Assembly: GCF_017591425.1 (NCBI RefSeq)
Contig: NW_024467119.1
Span: 80,220,894 to 80,284,893 of the forward strand
Source: Ochotona curzoniae
Lineage: Eukaryota > Chordata > Mammalia > Lagomorpha > Ochotonidae
Length of the DNA stretch: 64,000 nt
Direction of reading: 5' to 3'
Position numbers and translations under genes: made by a program. Shown piece after piece: positions 1 to 10,463 of the stretch. How positions within the stretch are numbered: position 1 is the stretch's first letter; the number at the start of each line of letters is the position of its first letter. The notes under the pieces are model-generated. The model did not search any database, was not told where the DNA came from, and saw only the letters and a list, made by a program, of their open reading frames with translations.

Positions 1-140
1 GCCCTAACTGCTCAGGCCATCTTTTGCTGCTTTCCCAGTTGCATTAGCAAGGAACTAGATCAGAAGCGGAGCAGCTGCGACTCAAACTGGTGCTGTGATA
101 TGGGAGGCTGGCATCAAAGGGAACAGCTTATATTGCTCTG
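1..140 (-). mobile_element. C-type SINE fragment
   Basis: This is the antisense middle and head of a lagomorph C SINE, cut by the window edge. The landmarks are the 'ctgctttcccag' segment, 'attagcaaggaactagatcagaag' and 'gagcagctgcgactcaaac', which match the same part of the intact copies in this window. It is an old, diverged copy with no usable promoter boxes. Confidence 0.75.
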
Positions 141-179
141 TCATGAAGTTGGTCTCCCTCCACATCTTTTCATAGATGA

Positions 180-355
180 AGAGCTATTTGATTTTTTTAT
201 TATGCAGTAATATTCCCTTGCATAGGTGGGCCATAGTTTATCATATACTCAGGGACATTGCACCTGCTTCTAAGTTTTGGCAATTAGAAATACAGTTGGT
301 ACAAACATTCACCTGTGAGTTTTCTGTGCAGATACATCTTTTGTGCTCACTTGGA
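180..355 (-). mobile_element. Old L1 3'-end remnant (L1M type)
   Basis: The text resembles the antisense 3' region of mammal-wide L1M elements: a 'gcagtaatattcccttgcatagg' segment, then a stretch similar to the 'tggacattgcacctgcttctaagttttggc' part, then 'acaaacattcacctgtgag'. No reading frame survives. The 355-788 interval that follows holds nothing I recognise. Confidence 0.55.
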
Positions 356-788
356 TCATCAGCAGTTGGCTTGGAAAGCCTACCCTTCCTGGGCAGCTGC
401 TGTGTCCCTCCTGTTCCTTCCTGCTTGCTGTTGCTGAGGACACTTCTGCTAGCCTCTTCAGTGGTGTTGATTCCCAAGCTACAGTGCTGCACCTCCTTGC
501 ACGTTTAGTTCTACACATAGTGGGGATGGGCTGGGTTTTGGCTGTCACCTTAGAGCTGGGCCTGGACTTGTATTTTCATTGCTGACCTTTCCTAGGTGCT
601 CCTCGCACAGGTATGCTCCTGTCTTCTTGGATGCTCCCTCTACTGAGAGGAAGGACAGCCAGTTCTGGGGGTCTGTTTCTCCCTTGATCCCAGCCCCAAA
701 TTATCACACTAAACCCTTCTCCAGACATTGCTACATACCCTTGGAGTCAAGCCAGTTCCCATTGATAACTATTTTCCTTGAAAAAAAA
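356..788. other. Unassigned stretch
   Basis: I see no repeat family, RNA gene or convincing exon here. Short open frames on both strands show no protein-family signature. Confidence 0.6.
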
Positions 789-975
789 AGTTTATTTTCT
801 ATGAAAGGGAAAATTACACAGGGGGAGGAAGTGACAGAGAGAGAAACAGAGAGAAAAAGAGTCCTTGAGCTATCTTTTGTTGCTGTTCCAGGTATGGTAT
901 CAGGGGCCAGAACTTGAATAGGCACTTGGGTGAGATGATGGCATTGCAGCTGGTGGCTTAACATACTGTGCCAGA
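789..975 (-). mobile_element. Degenerate SINE with internal deletion
   Basis: An A-rich start followed by a purine-rich 'gacagagagagaaacagagag' block (the complement of the SINE pyrimidine tail) and then the 'tgctgttccaggtatg...aggggccagaacttgaa' remnant mark an antisense SINE. Most of the central body is missing. Confidence 0.55.
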
Positions 976-1061
976 ATAGGTTATGGGTCCCTCTGCTAAC
1001 TTTTCAAAGACTGCACATATGCAAGGACTTTAAAAAATTCACTAAACCAAATTTAACTTTT

Positions 1062-1394
1062 TTTTTTTTTTTAAGATTTATTTTTATTATTTTTTCATTG
1101 GAAAGGCGGATATACAGAGAGGAGATACAGAGAGGAAGATCTTCCGTCCGATGATTCACTCCCCAAGTGAGCGCAACGGGCCGATACTATGCCGATCCGA
1201 AGCCAGGAGCCTCTTCCGGGTCTCCCACGCGGGTGCAGGTTCCCAAAGTTTTGGGCCGTCCTCGACTGCTTTCCCAGGCCACAGGCAGGGAGCTGGAAGG
1301 GAAGCGGGGCTGCCGGGATTAGAACCGGCGCCCATATGGGATCCCAGGCGTGCAAGGCGAGGACCTTTAACCACTTGCGCCACCGCGCCGGGCC
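1062..1394 (-). mobile_element. Young, near-intact C-type SINE
   Basis: This is a full-length SINE on the - strand, from the poly(T) side (sense poly(A) tail) to 'gccgggcc', the sense 5' end. On the sense strand a B box reading GGTTCTAATCC lies at 1316-1326 and an A-box-like TGGCGCAAGTGG at 1371-1382, the internal Pol III promoter of a tRNA-derived SINE. A perfect 15-bp target duplication, ccaaatttaactttt, flanks it at 1047-1061 and 1395-1409. It is about 97% identical to the copy at 47660-47997, so this subfamily has moved recently. The protein frames across it are chance frames. Confidence 0.95.
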
Positions 1395-1432
1395 CCAAAT
1401 TTAACTTTTAATTTCATTTTACATGAGTTAAA

Positions 1433-1640
1433 ATTTTTGAAATGTATTTGAGTAGCAGAAGGAGGGAAATAGGGAAATAGAGACAGTTAGCAAGAGAATG
1501 CTTACACCCATCAGCTGGTTCCATCTCCAAATGGCCAGGGCTAGGCCTAGGGCTGAAGCCAAGAATTGGGAACTTAAAACATACCTACAGTATAGGGATC
1601 ATGAGTGCAAGGACTCAAGCATCATTGCTACCTGGGATAA
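1433..1640 (-). mobile_element. Old SINE copy
   Basis: An antisense SINE with purine-rich tail complement, 'catcagctggttcca', 'ccaaatggccaggg' and a later 'gagtgcaaggactcaagcatcattgct' block, typical of an older SINE subtype. The 5' end is lost against the neighbouring L1. Confidence 0.6.
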
Positions 1641-1649
1641 TATAGGATT

Positions 1650-3975
1650 GCAGGTCAGTTTCTCATATGCAGATTTTACTTCTTTTGGGTATATTCCTAA
1701 GAGAGAGAGAACTGGGTCCTATGGTGGATCAATTTTTGGTCATCTTAGCACTCTCCATAGTGGCTGCACTAGTCTACATGCTTACCAACTATAAAGGAGG
1801 GTACCTTTCTCCCTATAGCCATGCCAGCAGATGTTACTGGTAGAGTTCTGAATGTAGGCCAATCTCACTGGAATTAGGTGGAATCTTGATGTGGTTTTTA
1901 TTGGTATTTCCCTGATAGCTAGGGATCCTGAGGATTTTTTATATGTCTATTAGTCATCTGAATTTGTTTTTTTGAGAAATACCTGCTCATTTCCTTTGCC
2001 CATTAATTAACAGGGTTGGTTGTTTCTCTCTTTATTCCTTCAGCCTAACAGGGCTGTTGATGTTGAGTTCTGAAGCTTTTTGTAAAGCCTGGATATTAGT
2101 CCCCTATCTGTTGTGTAGTGTACAAAGATTTTCTCCCATTTTGTTGGTTGCTTCTTTGCTTCATTGATTATTTCTTTTGATGCACAGAAGCTTCTTAGTT
2201 TGATATAGTCCGATTTGTGTATTTTGGCTTTGACTGCCATTGCTTTTGATGACTTTCCTAAGAAGTTGTTACCAACAACCATATCTTGCAGAGTGCTGCC
2301 TATGTTTTCCTCTAATAAGTTTGATGGTTTCCAGGTGCAGATTTAGGTCCTTGATCCATTTAGAGATGGTTTTTTTTGTATAAGGTTGAAGATGGGTGTT
2401 TTTGTTCTTACTTCTGTGGGCCGCTATCCAGTTATCTCAACAGCATTTTTTGAAGAGACCAGACTTTTCCCCTGGATTGTTTTCAGTGCTCTTGTGAAAG
2501 ATGAGTTGGCTGTACATGCCTGGGCTCCCTTGTGGGGTTTCTATTCTGTTATGCTGATCTTCTTCTCTGTTTCTACACCACTACCAGATTGTTTTAATGA
2601 TCACTGCCCTGTCGTATGTCTTGAGGTCTGGAATTGTGATCCCTCCAGCTTGAATTTTAATCTTTGATAGCTTTGGCTATTTATGGTTATGGTTTCTAGT
2701 GTTCTCAATGGATTTTTGTATCACTTCTCTCTATTTCTCAGAAGAATTCTGTTGGGATTTTGTTTGGGATTGCAATCTGAATATTGTTTTTTTGTAATAT
2801 GGTCATTTGATAGTGTTAATTCTAACAATTCAGTACAATAGTAAAAATTTCCCATCTTTTAATCTCTTTTTCTGTTTCATTTTTTAATGTTTTATGATTT
2901 TCATCATAGAGGCTTCCATTTCTTTTGTTAATTTACTCCAAGATAATGTAAGATTCTTCTCTGCTGTTTTGAATGGGGCTGATTTTTTTACAAGTATTTC
3001 TTAGCTATGGAGTTATATGTGTATAATTAAGGCCATCAATTTGTGTTTACTGATTTTTATACCCTGTCAAATTCTTATGTGTCCAATAATCTCTTTGTCA
3101 AGTCTTTTTGTTTCTTCTGTATATAGAATCATAACATCTGCAAACAGGAATAATTTGACTTCCTTGTCTTCAGCCTGAAGTGATTTTATTTCTTTCTTTC
3201 CCCTAAAAAGCTCTAGTGAGAACTTCTAATACTATGTTGAATAGCAGGGGTGGAAAACGGACATCCTTGTCTAGCTCTAGGTTTTAGATGGAAAGTTTCC
3301 AGTCTTTTCTCATTCAGCATGAGGCTGGTGTTAGGCTTTTGTATATTGCTTGAATTGTGTTTTAGACTGTTTCTGTGCCTAACTTGCTTAGGGTTTTTAG
3401 CACAAAGTGGTGTTGGACCTTCTCTGCATCTTTTGAGATGATCTTATGGTTTTCATTCTTTATTTTGTTGATGTGGTGAGTCACATTTATTGATTTGTTA
3501 GTGTTAAATTAACTCTGCATGCCAAGGATAAATCCCACTTGGTCCAGGTGAATGATATGTCTGAAGCGTTGCCAGTCTCTGTTGGCTAATATTTTGTTGA
3601 GGCTTTTTGTATCTGCGTTCATCAGTGAAATTAGTTTGTAGTTCTCTTATTTTGTGGTATGTTTATCTGGTTTTAGTACTAAGGTGATGTCGGCTTCCTA
3701 GAAAGAGTTTGGAAGAATTGTCTGTCTTTGTACTGTTTTGAGACTATTTTGGAAGATTGTGATAGGTTCTTGAAACATTTGGTAGAATTCAGCAGTGAAT
3801 CCATGGTGTCCTGGGCTTTTCTTTATTGGGAAGAAATTAATTATTGATTCAATCTTCATCCTAGTTATAGGTCCATTGTGATTTTTAATTACCTCATGAA
3901 TTCAATTTTGGTAAGTTGCATGTGTCCAGAAATCTATACATCTCTTCTAGAGATTCAATATGCTTATCCACTAGC
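1650..3975 (-). mobile_element. L1 ORF2 remnant, antisense
   Basis: About 2.3 kb of L1 ORF2 lie on the - strand, from the C-terminal part (near 1650-2700) through the reverse-transcriptase region (near 3000-3900). Recognisable translated pieces on the - strand include a C-terminal region at 2040-2282 with the motif TDRGLISRLYKKL. The reading frame is broken by many stops and frameshifts, and there is no 3' UTR or poly(A) on the left, so this is a dead internal fragment. The segment 3421-3908 is 98% identical to 21573-22060 in another L1, while the flanks are far more diverged (see findings). Confidence 0.9.
2040..2282 (-). pseudogene. L1 ORF2 C-terminal fragment
   Basis: An 80-codon open frame with the L1 ORF2 C-terminal signature: an IKLRSFCASKE segment, then KKQPTKWEKIF, then TDRGLISRLYK. 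In intact L1 this region lies downstream of the reverse transcriptase and precedes the Cys-rich end. It is a fossil reading frame inside the 1650-3975 L1. Confidence 0.8.
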
Positions 3976-4318
3976 TTTTTTAAAAAGAGGCTTGATTTGT
4001 TTGAACATCAGAGTAACATAGATAAATAGATAGAGAGAGGAACAGTTACAAAGAGTTAGAAAGATCTTCATCCATTGGTTTAGTCCCCAAATGGTCCTAA
4101 TAGACCCTTCTGGACCAGGCCAAAGCTAGGGAACAGGAATTCCATTTGGGTTTTTTGTGTGGCAGGTGCATATGATTGGATCATCTTCTGTTGCCTTCTC
4201 AGAAATATTACCAGGGAGCTGGATCAGAAGTAGAGCAGCTGGGGTGCAATGTTGTAGTATTGGATGTAGGTGTCTCAAGCAGCAGCTTAACTTGATGCAT
4301 CCCATTACTGGGCTCTCT
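3976..4318 (-). mobile_element. Old full-length SINE
   Basis: Antisense SINE from 'tttttaaaaagaggcttg' to 'cattactgggctc'. The order of landmarks is intact (purine block, 'tccattggtttagtcccc', 'ggagctggatcagaag', 'gagcagctgggg'), but divergence is high. It abuts the left end of nothing younger and marks the right edge of the ORF2 remnant. Confidence 0.75.
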
Positions 4319-5394
4319 TCTTCTATACTATGAAAGGGTTTGTGTGTGTGAAATGAATAATGGGTCTAGAGTGAGATTGGCCTCTGGATGTTCAGCCTGA
4401 GCTTATCAATTGCAATAGCAATAACCACTGCCATAAATAATGTTAGTATTAAGTATTTTCAGAAATATGTTGCTCAGTTCATGCTCATAAATATGTTGCT
4501 GAAAAATAGCATTTCTATTTTATAGTTGAAAATAATTGGAGAAGGCCTAGAGGTTAAAAGGTTCAAGGTCTTATGCCTCATGATCATTGTATTTCAAAAT
4601 TTGGAGCCTAGGTTCTTTTTTTTTGTCTGTAGAGAGAGATGTAAGGTGATCAGTAAGGGCTCTCATGGTAATGAAATTAATTAAAGAGCATGTGATCATC
4701 TTACAGGTTTTTAAATAGTTGTTCAGAGCACAAGAGTTTTATGTGTATGTGAGAAAGAGGGACCACAAAGAGTCCCTTCCCAGCTCTGTAGGAATATAAG
4801 TACTGTCCTTTATCTACCATCAAGTGACCAGCCAGAAAGTCTATAGGAAGTCTTCTAGAACCAGCCAATGTTGGTGGGAGAAACATTCTGACAGAGAACC
4901 TCTCTTGTCTGTATTGATTTACAGTCTCTGTGACTTACAAGTGAAAGAAGATAAAGGAGGCCTAGATCCAGGGTTCTTAAGCTTTCACGGCTCATAGTCA
5001 TTTGATGGGAGAAAGAATAGGTAGACCTCTTATGCACATGTTTTCTTATCTTGAGACATGGAGATGATATTCTTTCCTCTCACTAATGTGGTAGTGGTGG
5101 AAAGCATGTATTTATAGGCATGAGATCCTGACCGTGGATTAATTATTAATAAAGGTTTACAGTTAAGTGGCGATATGAGTGTCTAGGAACTTGAATGCTT
5201 TAGGAGCTTTGAAGAACATTGGAATTTCCAGGCTGAAGCTAAATGTGCGGACTCCTCAACCTGCACTCCCCTCCCCTACCCCGGCCCCATGTATAGCGAT
5301 GGTTTGAATCTTGAGAATCCATCCACATAAATCTGTATGTAGAAAAGGAAAGGGGCAAGTCCAGCCTATAAAATCCCCCATTTAAAGATGCATG
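4319..5394. other. Mostly unassigned; weak MIR-like core
   Basis: Within this stretch, about 4495-4615 resembles the antisense core of the mammal-wide MIR SINE ('ttttatagttgaaaataattgg...aggttaaaaggttcaaggtc'). The remainder has no family I can name and no convincing exon. Confidence 0.45.
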
Positions 5395-5410
5395 AATGAG
5401 GATAGTATCT

Positions 5411-5747
5411 TTCTTTTTTTTTAAGATTTTTTTTTTTTTTTAAATTGGAAAGTCAGATTTGCAGAGGGAAAGAGAGACAGAGAAAAATATCTTCCCTCTG
5501 TTGGTTCACTCCCCAACCAGCCACATGGCTGGAGCTGAGCCAGTTCAAAGCCAGGAGTCAGGAGCTTCTTCCAGGTTTCTGATGTGGGTTCAGGGTCCCA
5601 ATGGTTTGGCCTGTCATTAACTGTTTTCCCAGGCCGCAAACAGGGAGCTGGATGGGAAGTGGAGCAGCTGGGATATGAACCAGTGCCCATATGGAAATCC
5701 AGTGCATATCAAGTGAGGATTTAGCCACTAGGCTATTGCACTGGGCC
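5411..5747 (-). mobile_element. C-type SINE with target duplication
   Basis: Full-length antisense SINE with a long poly(T) and the intact order of body landmarks, ending 'ttgcactgggcc'. An imperfect target duplication, aatgaggatagtatct at 5395-5410 and atgaggatagtttct at 5748-5762, brackets it. Confidence 0.9.
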
Positions 5748-5762
5748 ATGAGGATAGTTTCT

Positions 5763-6351
5763 ATATGGAGTTGGTAATTATTACTCTCTAGGGATCCTCT
5801 TTGTATGACTACACTGGCTGCCAGCTCAACAGAGCCACTCAGTAGCTATTTGTTGAATAAAATGGGAACTCCCTTCCACCATAAGAATAACCAGTTGGGG
5901 TAAAGTTTTTCCCAGCCAACAAACTGTCCTCTATCTCAAGTAGTATGTGCTGAAGTCTATGGAAATTATCGTTGTCGTAAAGGATGGTCCCTACCCTGGC
6001 ATTTACCTCTGTCATCAAAAGGATAGTTTCAAAGGCCATGTGAAAACACATGTGGAATCAAGAACCGTCCTGATGGGGCAAAGAGAGACATCTTAATGAA
6101 GTATGAGCTGACTTTTGACAAATGGAAACACTGAAGATCAGTGTGAGGAAAGGGTAAGAATTCATTAGGTATAAATATATTATCATTTCTTATTCAAATC
6201 TTTATTAAATAATGATCTCATGTAGAGGAATCACAGTATTGGGAAAAATGCATATCTACTGATGATAACACATGCAGATTTGCTTTATAGGTGTGTATGT
6301 TACATGGAGATATTGTCACTTAAGTGCTTTTTCTAGTTCTTGATTCAAGAC
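5763..6351. other. Unassigned stretch
   Basis: Nothing recognised. A 'gtagctatttgttgaataaaat' piece near 5842 resembles the end of ancient L2-type repeats but is too short to call. Confidence 0.5.
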
Positions 6352-6612
6352 TGTAGTAGTTAAGCTACCATTTGCAATGCCAACATCATATATTGGAATG
6401 TCAGTTTGTTTCCCAACTACTCTGCTTCCTAGCCAGTTTCCTATTAATATGATTGGAGACCCAGATGGAGTTCTGGGCTCTTGACTTTGGCCTGGCCCAG
6501 CCTTGGCCTTTGTGGCCATTTGGGCAGTGAATTGGCAGTCAGATCTCTTTCCTTCTATGTCTCTCCCTTTCTGTGACTCTTTCCTTCAAAAGACTTGAAT
6601 GAATCTTTTCTT
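6352..6612 (+). mobile_element. Old SINE, sense strand
   Basis: The only + strand SINE in the first 36 kb. It runs from 'gtagttaagctaccatttgc' through 'ttgactttggcctggcccagcc' and the pyrimidine-rich 'tctctttccttctatgtctctc' tail region to 'aatgaatctttt'. The head is poorly conserved. Confidence 0.7.
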
Positions 6613-6734
6613 TTTAAATAGCATAATGGAAACTGAAATGAATTTCTGTTTAGACAGAAAGACATTTCATTTCATTTTATTCCTTTCTGATCCTGTTATA
6701 ACTGAGTGTGAGTTCCCTTTTCCACTTACTATTT

Positions 6735-6900
6735 CTCAGTGCCTGGGTCAGGTCAAAGTACTGAACACTCAGCCTAGTAGTCCCACATGCTTGTTGGTAG
6801 CCCATTATTTGTTACCCTCCAGGGTCTGTATTAGCAGGAAGCTGGTACTGGGAGCTGAAATGCATACCTAGGCATTCCCATACAGGATCCTGCTCTATGA
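6735..6900 (-). mobile_element. SINE fragment
   Basis: Antisense body fragment with 'cagggtctgtattagcaggaagctggtactgggagctgaa', the older SINE subtype also seen at 9105-9395. Both ends are eroded. Confidence 0.55.
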
Positions 6901-9104
6901 CCCTCATATTTACATCTTGACCATACAAGAGAAATCAGAAGATCCAGAGATGGCAGCCACACCTTGGGAAGCCAGAGTGAAGTGGAAAAAGTTATGGTTT
7001 CAAAGTTCCTTTTGAGGGGAATTAGCACGGCGATGTTGGATGTTTTATTTCATTCATGAAACATTTGCGAGATCAATTATGTTTGAGCTTAATCACATGA
7101 AAACATTTGTGTGGAAGTAAAGCAAATGTGCTTCTTGCAAAATGGGTCCCGGGCTGGGAATGAGTGCAGTGAGAATGGGCTGGACTTCATTTTTTCCAAG
7201 CATCACCAACAGAGCTGCTTATTCTCCAAGTCTGGAGGAGATCCAGTGGGATTTAGTTTTATGAGGTTTAATGTAAAGGTGTTGTATTTCATGAGATGAA
7301 ATCATAACCCAGTGGGTTGCAAGAATTTTGAGAGATTATTTTTTCAGAGCATTGGCAAGCACCATCCTCTAGAGAATTTTGGGTCTCAAAAAGAAATACA
7401 GATCTTCTTTCATAGGATTGAAATGATAACTAATCCTTAATCCTTTCTAGATGGCCAAGGTTGGAGTGGCCCAGGCTGGCTTGGAATGCACACAGCAGGC
7501 AGACCTCTCCAGTTGGCTGTTTTGATGGTGCAATGCCATTCTGAAACTTGGAGCCCACGGGCAATGCATTTTCGGGGGCCACCACTCCTAAGCCATGATG
7601 AAGGATGGCTTTTATTTGTTTATAGAGTGTGCTGCTCTTTTAGGCATCACACACAGTTTGATTTTCTATGAGTTCTGACAATTCAGTTGAGCATTCATCC
7701 AAGACAACAAAGTGCTATCAAGCCTCAGCTCGAGTTTCTTTCCTGCTCTTGTTAGGATTTTAGTTAAGCAAAGCTCTTGGTCTCTGTTTTAGAGAAAGCT
7801 GAACCCTTTCCTTGACCTTTTCCACTTTGTTCTGGAACACTTAAAACTGCCCTTAGGCCAAACACATCTCTAGGCCTGGGACCCTTTCCTCTCCAATTTC
7901 CCTGCAATTGCAAATTCTTGTACCGGCTTTCTCATGAATGGCAGTAGAGAAACAAGACCCTGTGGGGGCTAATCTGCTGGCTTTTCTGAGTTCAATGTGC
8001 ATAGAAGGGGTTTGTTGTTTGTAGCTGAGAGCCTTCTTGAACTGTGGTTCAGCTAAGGATGTCTTTGACATGTAATTAATTCATCACGGGAGTCTAGCAA
8101 AAATGACTGTGTGCCTCTTTGCCTGCAGTTTGTTTCCCAGGGAGTTTTGTTTCTGACTCACTTCAGAAATCATAGACGAAGTCGGGTGGGGGGGAGGGGA
8201 GAAAAAAAAGTGTGCTGCAGCGCCTGACTTATCTCTAATGATAAAAAGATGTGCAGGTCAGCACAGTTGTACTCAAGTATGATAGATGGCACATGGAGCC
8301 TCTAGTGAATTTTCAGGGTAATACTGATGAAACGAGTGCTATGCAGGAAGGGAGGGGAGGGGTTGTGAGTTATTACCAGTAAGCAACAAATGTTACATTC
8401 CTTATCTTTCTCCAATACTTTCTTGCAAACGCATGGCAGAGCAGGCGATCCTCCAGAGAGCCCAGGCTTTAAAGTGCTGCAAACAATTGAGGCAGCTTAC
8501 TCAGCCAGGTGTGATCAGCAAGCCTATTTGTAGCTATTGACGATCACCTATCACCAGATTCCTAAACCTGGTTGCTCACATGGGCAGACTCCTCAAATCT
8601 CCTCCTCCACAAAGTAGATGGGCTGGTTGCTGCTATCAAGTAAGTCTGAGCATCACTCACCTTGGGTGAGCAGGAAGGGCACCAAGGGTGTGCATGATAA
8701 GGAAGGAGCCAAAGGGTAGGTCTGTCTCTGCAAATGCTGAGAAGTTGCTAGAAGAAGCGGCCCTCCTGTTTCTCAGGGTCTCGTTGGTAATGCCTGCTGT
8801 CTGTCTTTTGACAATGACTCAAGGACAACCTTAGTGTTTCTTAAGAAACAGGTCTGTTTTCTTCTATTTTCTGAAGCCCTTCTCAGTTGCCAGGTGATGT
8901 AATGGTCGGATTCATGCTTCATCATTCCATCCACATCACTGTTGTGGGGCTGCTGGATTTTCTCTTTCTACCAATGTGGGATTTTCTTTTAAATCCTTAT
9001 TATATTATTTGATAAGTGATTTCAATCTTTTCTTGACCGATGGAAGTATAAATACACTAAATTCCTAATCATTGTTAATGGAAGCAAAAGAAAGTGGTGA
9101 TTTC
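6901..9104. other. Repeat-poor block
   Basis: About 2.2 kb without a recognisable repeat. 8160-8440 contains a poly(G)/GGGGAGGGG run and several GATA-type hexamers (two cttatct, one tgataa, one gatagat). I see no exon with believable splice borders. It could hold conserved non-coding sequence, but only an alignment could show that. Confidence 0.5.
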
Positions 9105-9395
9105 TTTAAAAATTTACTTTCTCATTTGAAAGGCAGAGAGGAATAGAGAGCTCTCCCATCTGCTGGTTCACTCTCAGAATGCCCATAATAGTTGGGGTTG
9201 GCCAGGCTGTCAGCAGGTGACAGGAACTCCATCCAGATCTTCCCACATGGGTGGAAAGGAGCTAACTCCTTGAGCCATCACTGCTGCTTTGCAGGGTCTG
9301 CAGTAGCAGGAAGCTGAAATCAGGAGCTGGGTATTGAATCCAGATACCTTGATAAGGACTATAGGTATCTTACTGGGCTAAATGCTTGCTACAAC
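9105..9395 (-). mobile_element. Older SINE copy
   Basis: Antisense SINE with 'catttgaaaggcagagagg', 'ccatctgctggttcactc', 'ccttgagccatcactgctgc' and 'tctgcagtagcaggaagctg'. The order matches the older lagomorph SINE subtype rather than the young one at 1062. Confidence 0.75.
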
Positions 9396-10079
9396 TACTG
9401 CAGGTTTATTTCTCTGTGGATTTCTTTACTTTCCTCTATGGCCTTGGAGTCAGAGTAGGTGAGAGTGTATTACAGTAACAAGCAAACAAACCCTAACATC
9501 CAAGTGGTTACAGCAGTACAGATGGCATCAGGCTGATATTGTTTTTGAGACAGCCCCTTCAGTCAGTTCTCAAAACTGTGAGTCCTTCCACTTCCAGCCA
9601 TGGAGGCAGGGGCGAGACAGGGATGGAGATACAGGACGAAAGAAGAGGAAGACAAGCTTTAGAGAAAGGTCTTGAAATGGTGTTGTGTTACATCTGCTGT
9701 GTTCTTCGACTGAACTCATCAAGAAAAGCTGGGGAATGAAGTTTAGTTGGGTACCCTGGCGGGAGAAGAGAACACGGCAGCACAGACTGCGGTCTGTTAC
9801 ATCTCTTCACTGGGGAAGGCAGGTAGGGTGTGTGTGCGTGTGTGTGTGAGTGTGTGTGTGTGTGTCTGTGTTCATGCTCTGCCTGTGTCTGTGCTCTGTC
9901 AGTTTCTGCTAGAATGCCTTGTTACACCTTCTATGGATGTTTTTCGTCCCAGTGGCCATCACAAAGGTACCAGGATGCATCTGAGGTTGAAACAGCGAAG
10001 TGGAGTTCACTGGGCTTTTTGAATTTCTAGACTTAGGGGACTGAGGATAAGCATAGTTTATTGGTGATTTCTTTTAAAG
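9396..10079. other. Unassigned stretch with GT repeat
   Basis: Apart from the GT-rich array near 9827-9872 I recognise nothing here. The two overlapping frames over the array encode only Cys/Val-rich repeat product. Confidence 0.6.
9827..9872 (+). repeat. Imperfect (GT)n microsatellite
   Basis: A GT dinucleotide run interrupted by single C and A substitutions. It may vary in length between individuals. Confidence 0.9.
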
Positions 10080-10446
10080 TATGTTTTTGGAAAAGTATAA
10101 CACATATCCATCATGGAAAATTAGAAGATACCAGATTAAAAAAAAAAAAAACCTAAGCACAATTGGGTTCATCTATCAGAGAAAACAGTGATAACAATTT
10201 GGGGCATTTCCTTTCATCTTCTCCTTTATCTAGATCTTTATTCTGCTTCATGATGCTGTTAAATGAATAGAGCTGTACATTGCAGTAAAGCATTCTCTTA
10301 CTGTCTTGTCTCAGTAAATCTTTAGGTCATTTCAGTGATTCGCTGTGATGAGCATTGCTGCTGCAAGCTTTAAAATTGACTTTTAAACTTTTCTGCTCTT
10401 AGAATTTTTCCTAGCAGTGGAATTACTGAGTGAATCTGAATTTTTT
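10080..10446 (-). mobile_element. Old L1 3' end, left part
   Basis: Antisense 3'-region of an old L1: 'aaaattagaagataccagatt', 'acctaagcacaatt', 'gtgataacaatttggggcatttcctttcatc', and 'cctagcagtggaattactgagtgaatctg'. The element continues at 11660 after the GC-rich retroposon, so the insertion split it. Confidence 0.7.
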
Positions 10447-10463
10447 AAGACTACTAGTTTCAA
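10447..10463 (+). repeat. Target duplication, left copy
   Basis: The 17-mer aagactactagtttcaa, identical to 11643-11659. The bottom strand at its left border reads TCTT/AAAAAA, compatible with the L1 endonuclease preference TTTT/AA. Confidence 0.97.

Noticed and set aside
1316..1382. tRNA gene from A and B boxes
   Set aside because: The boxes belong to a tRNA-derived SINE; no cloverleaf can be completed.
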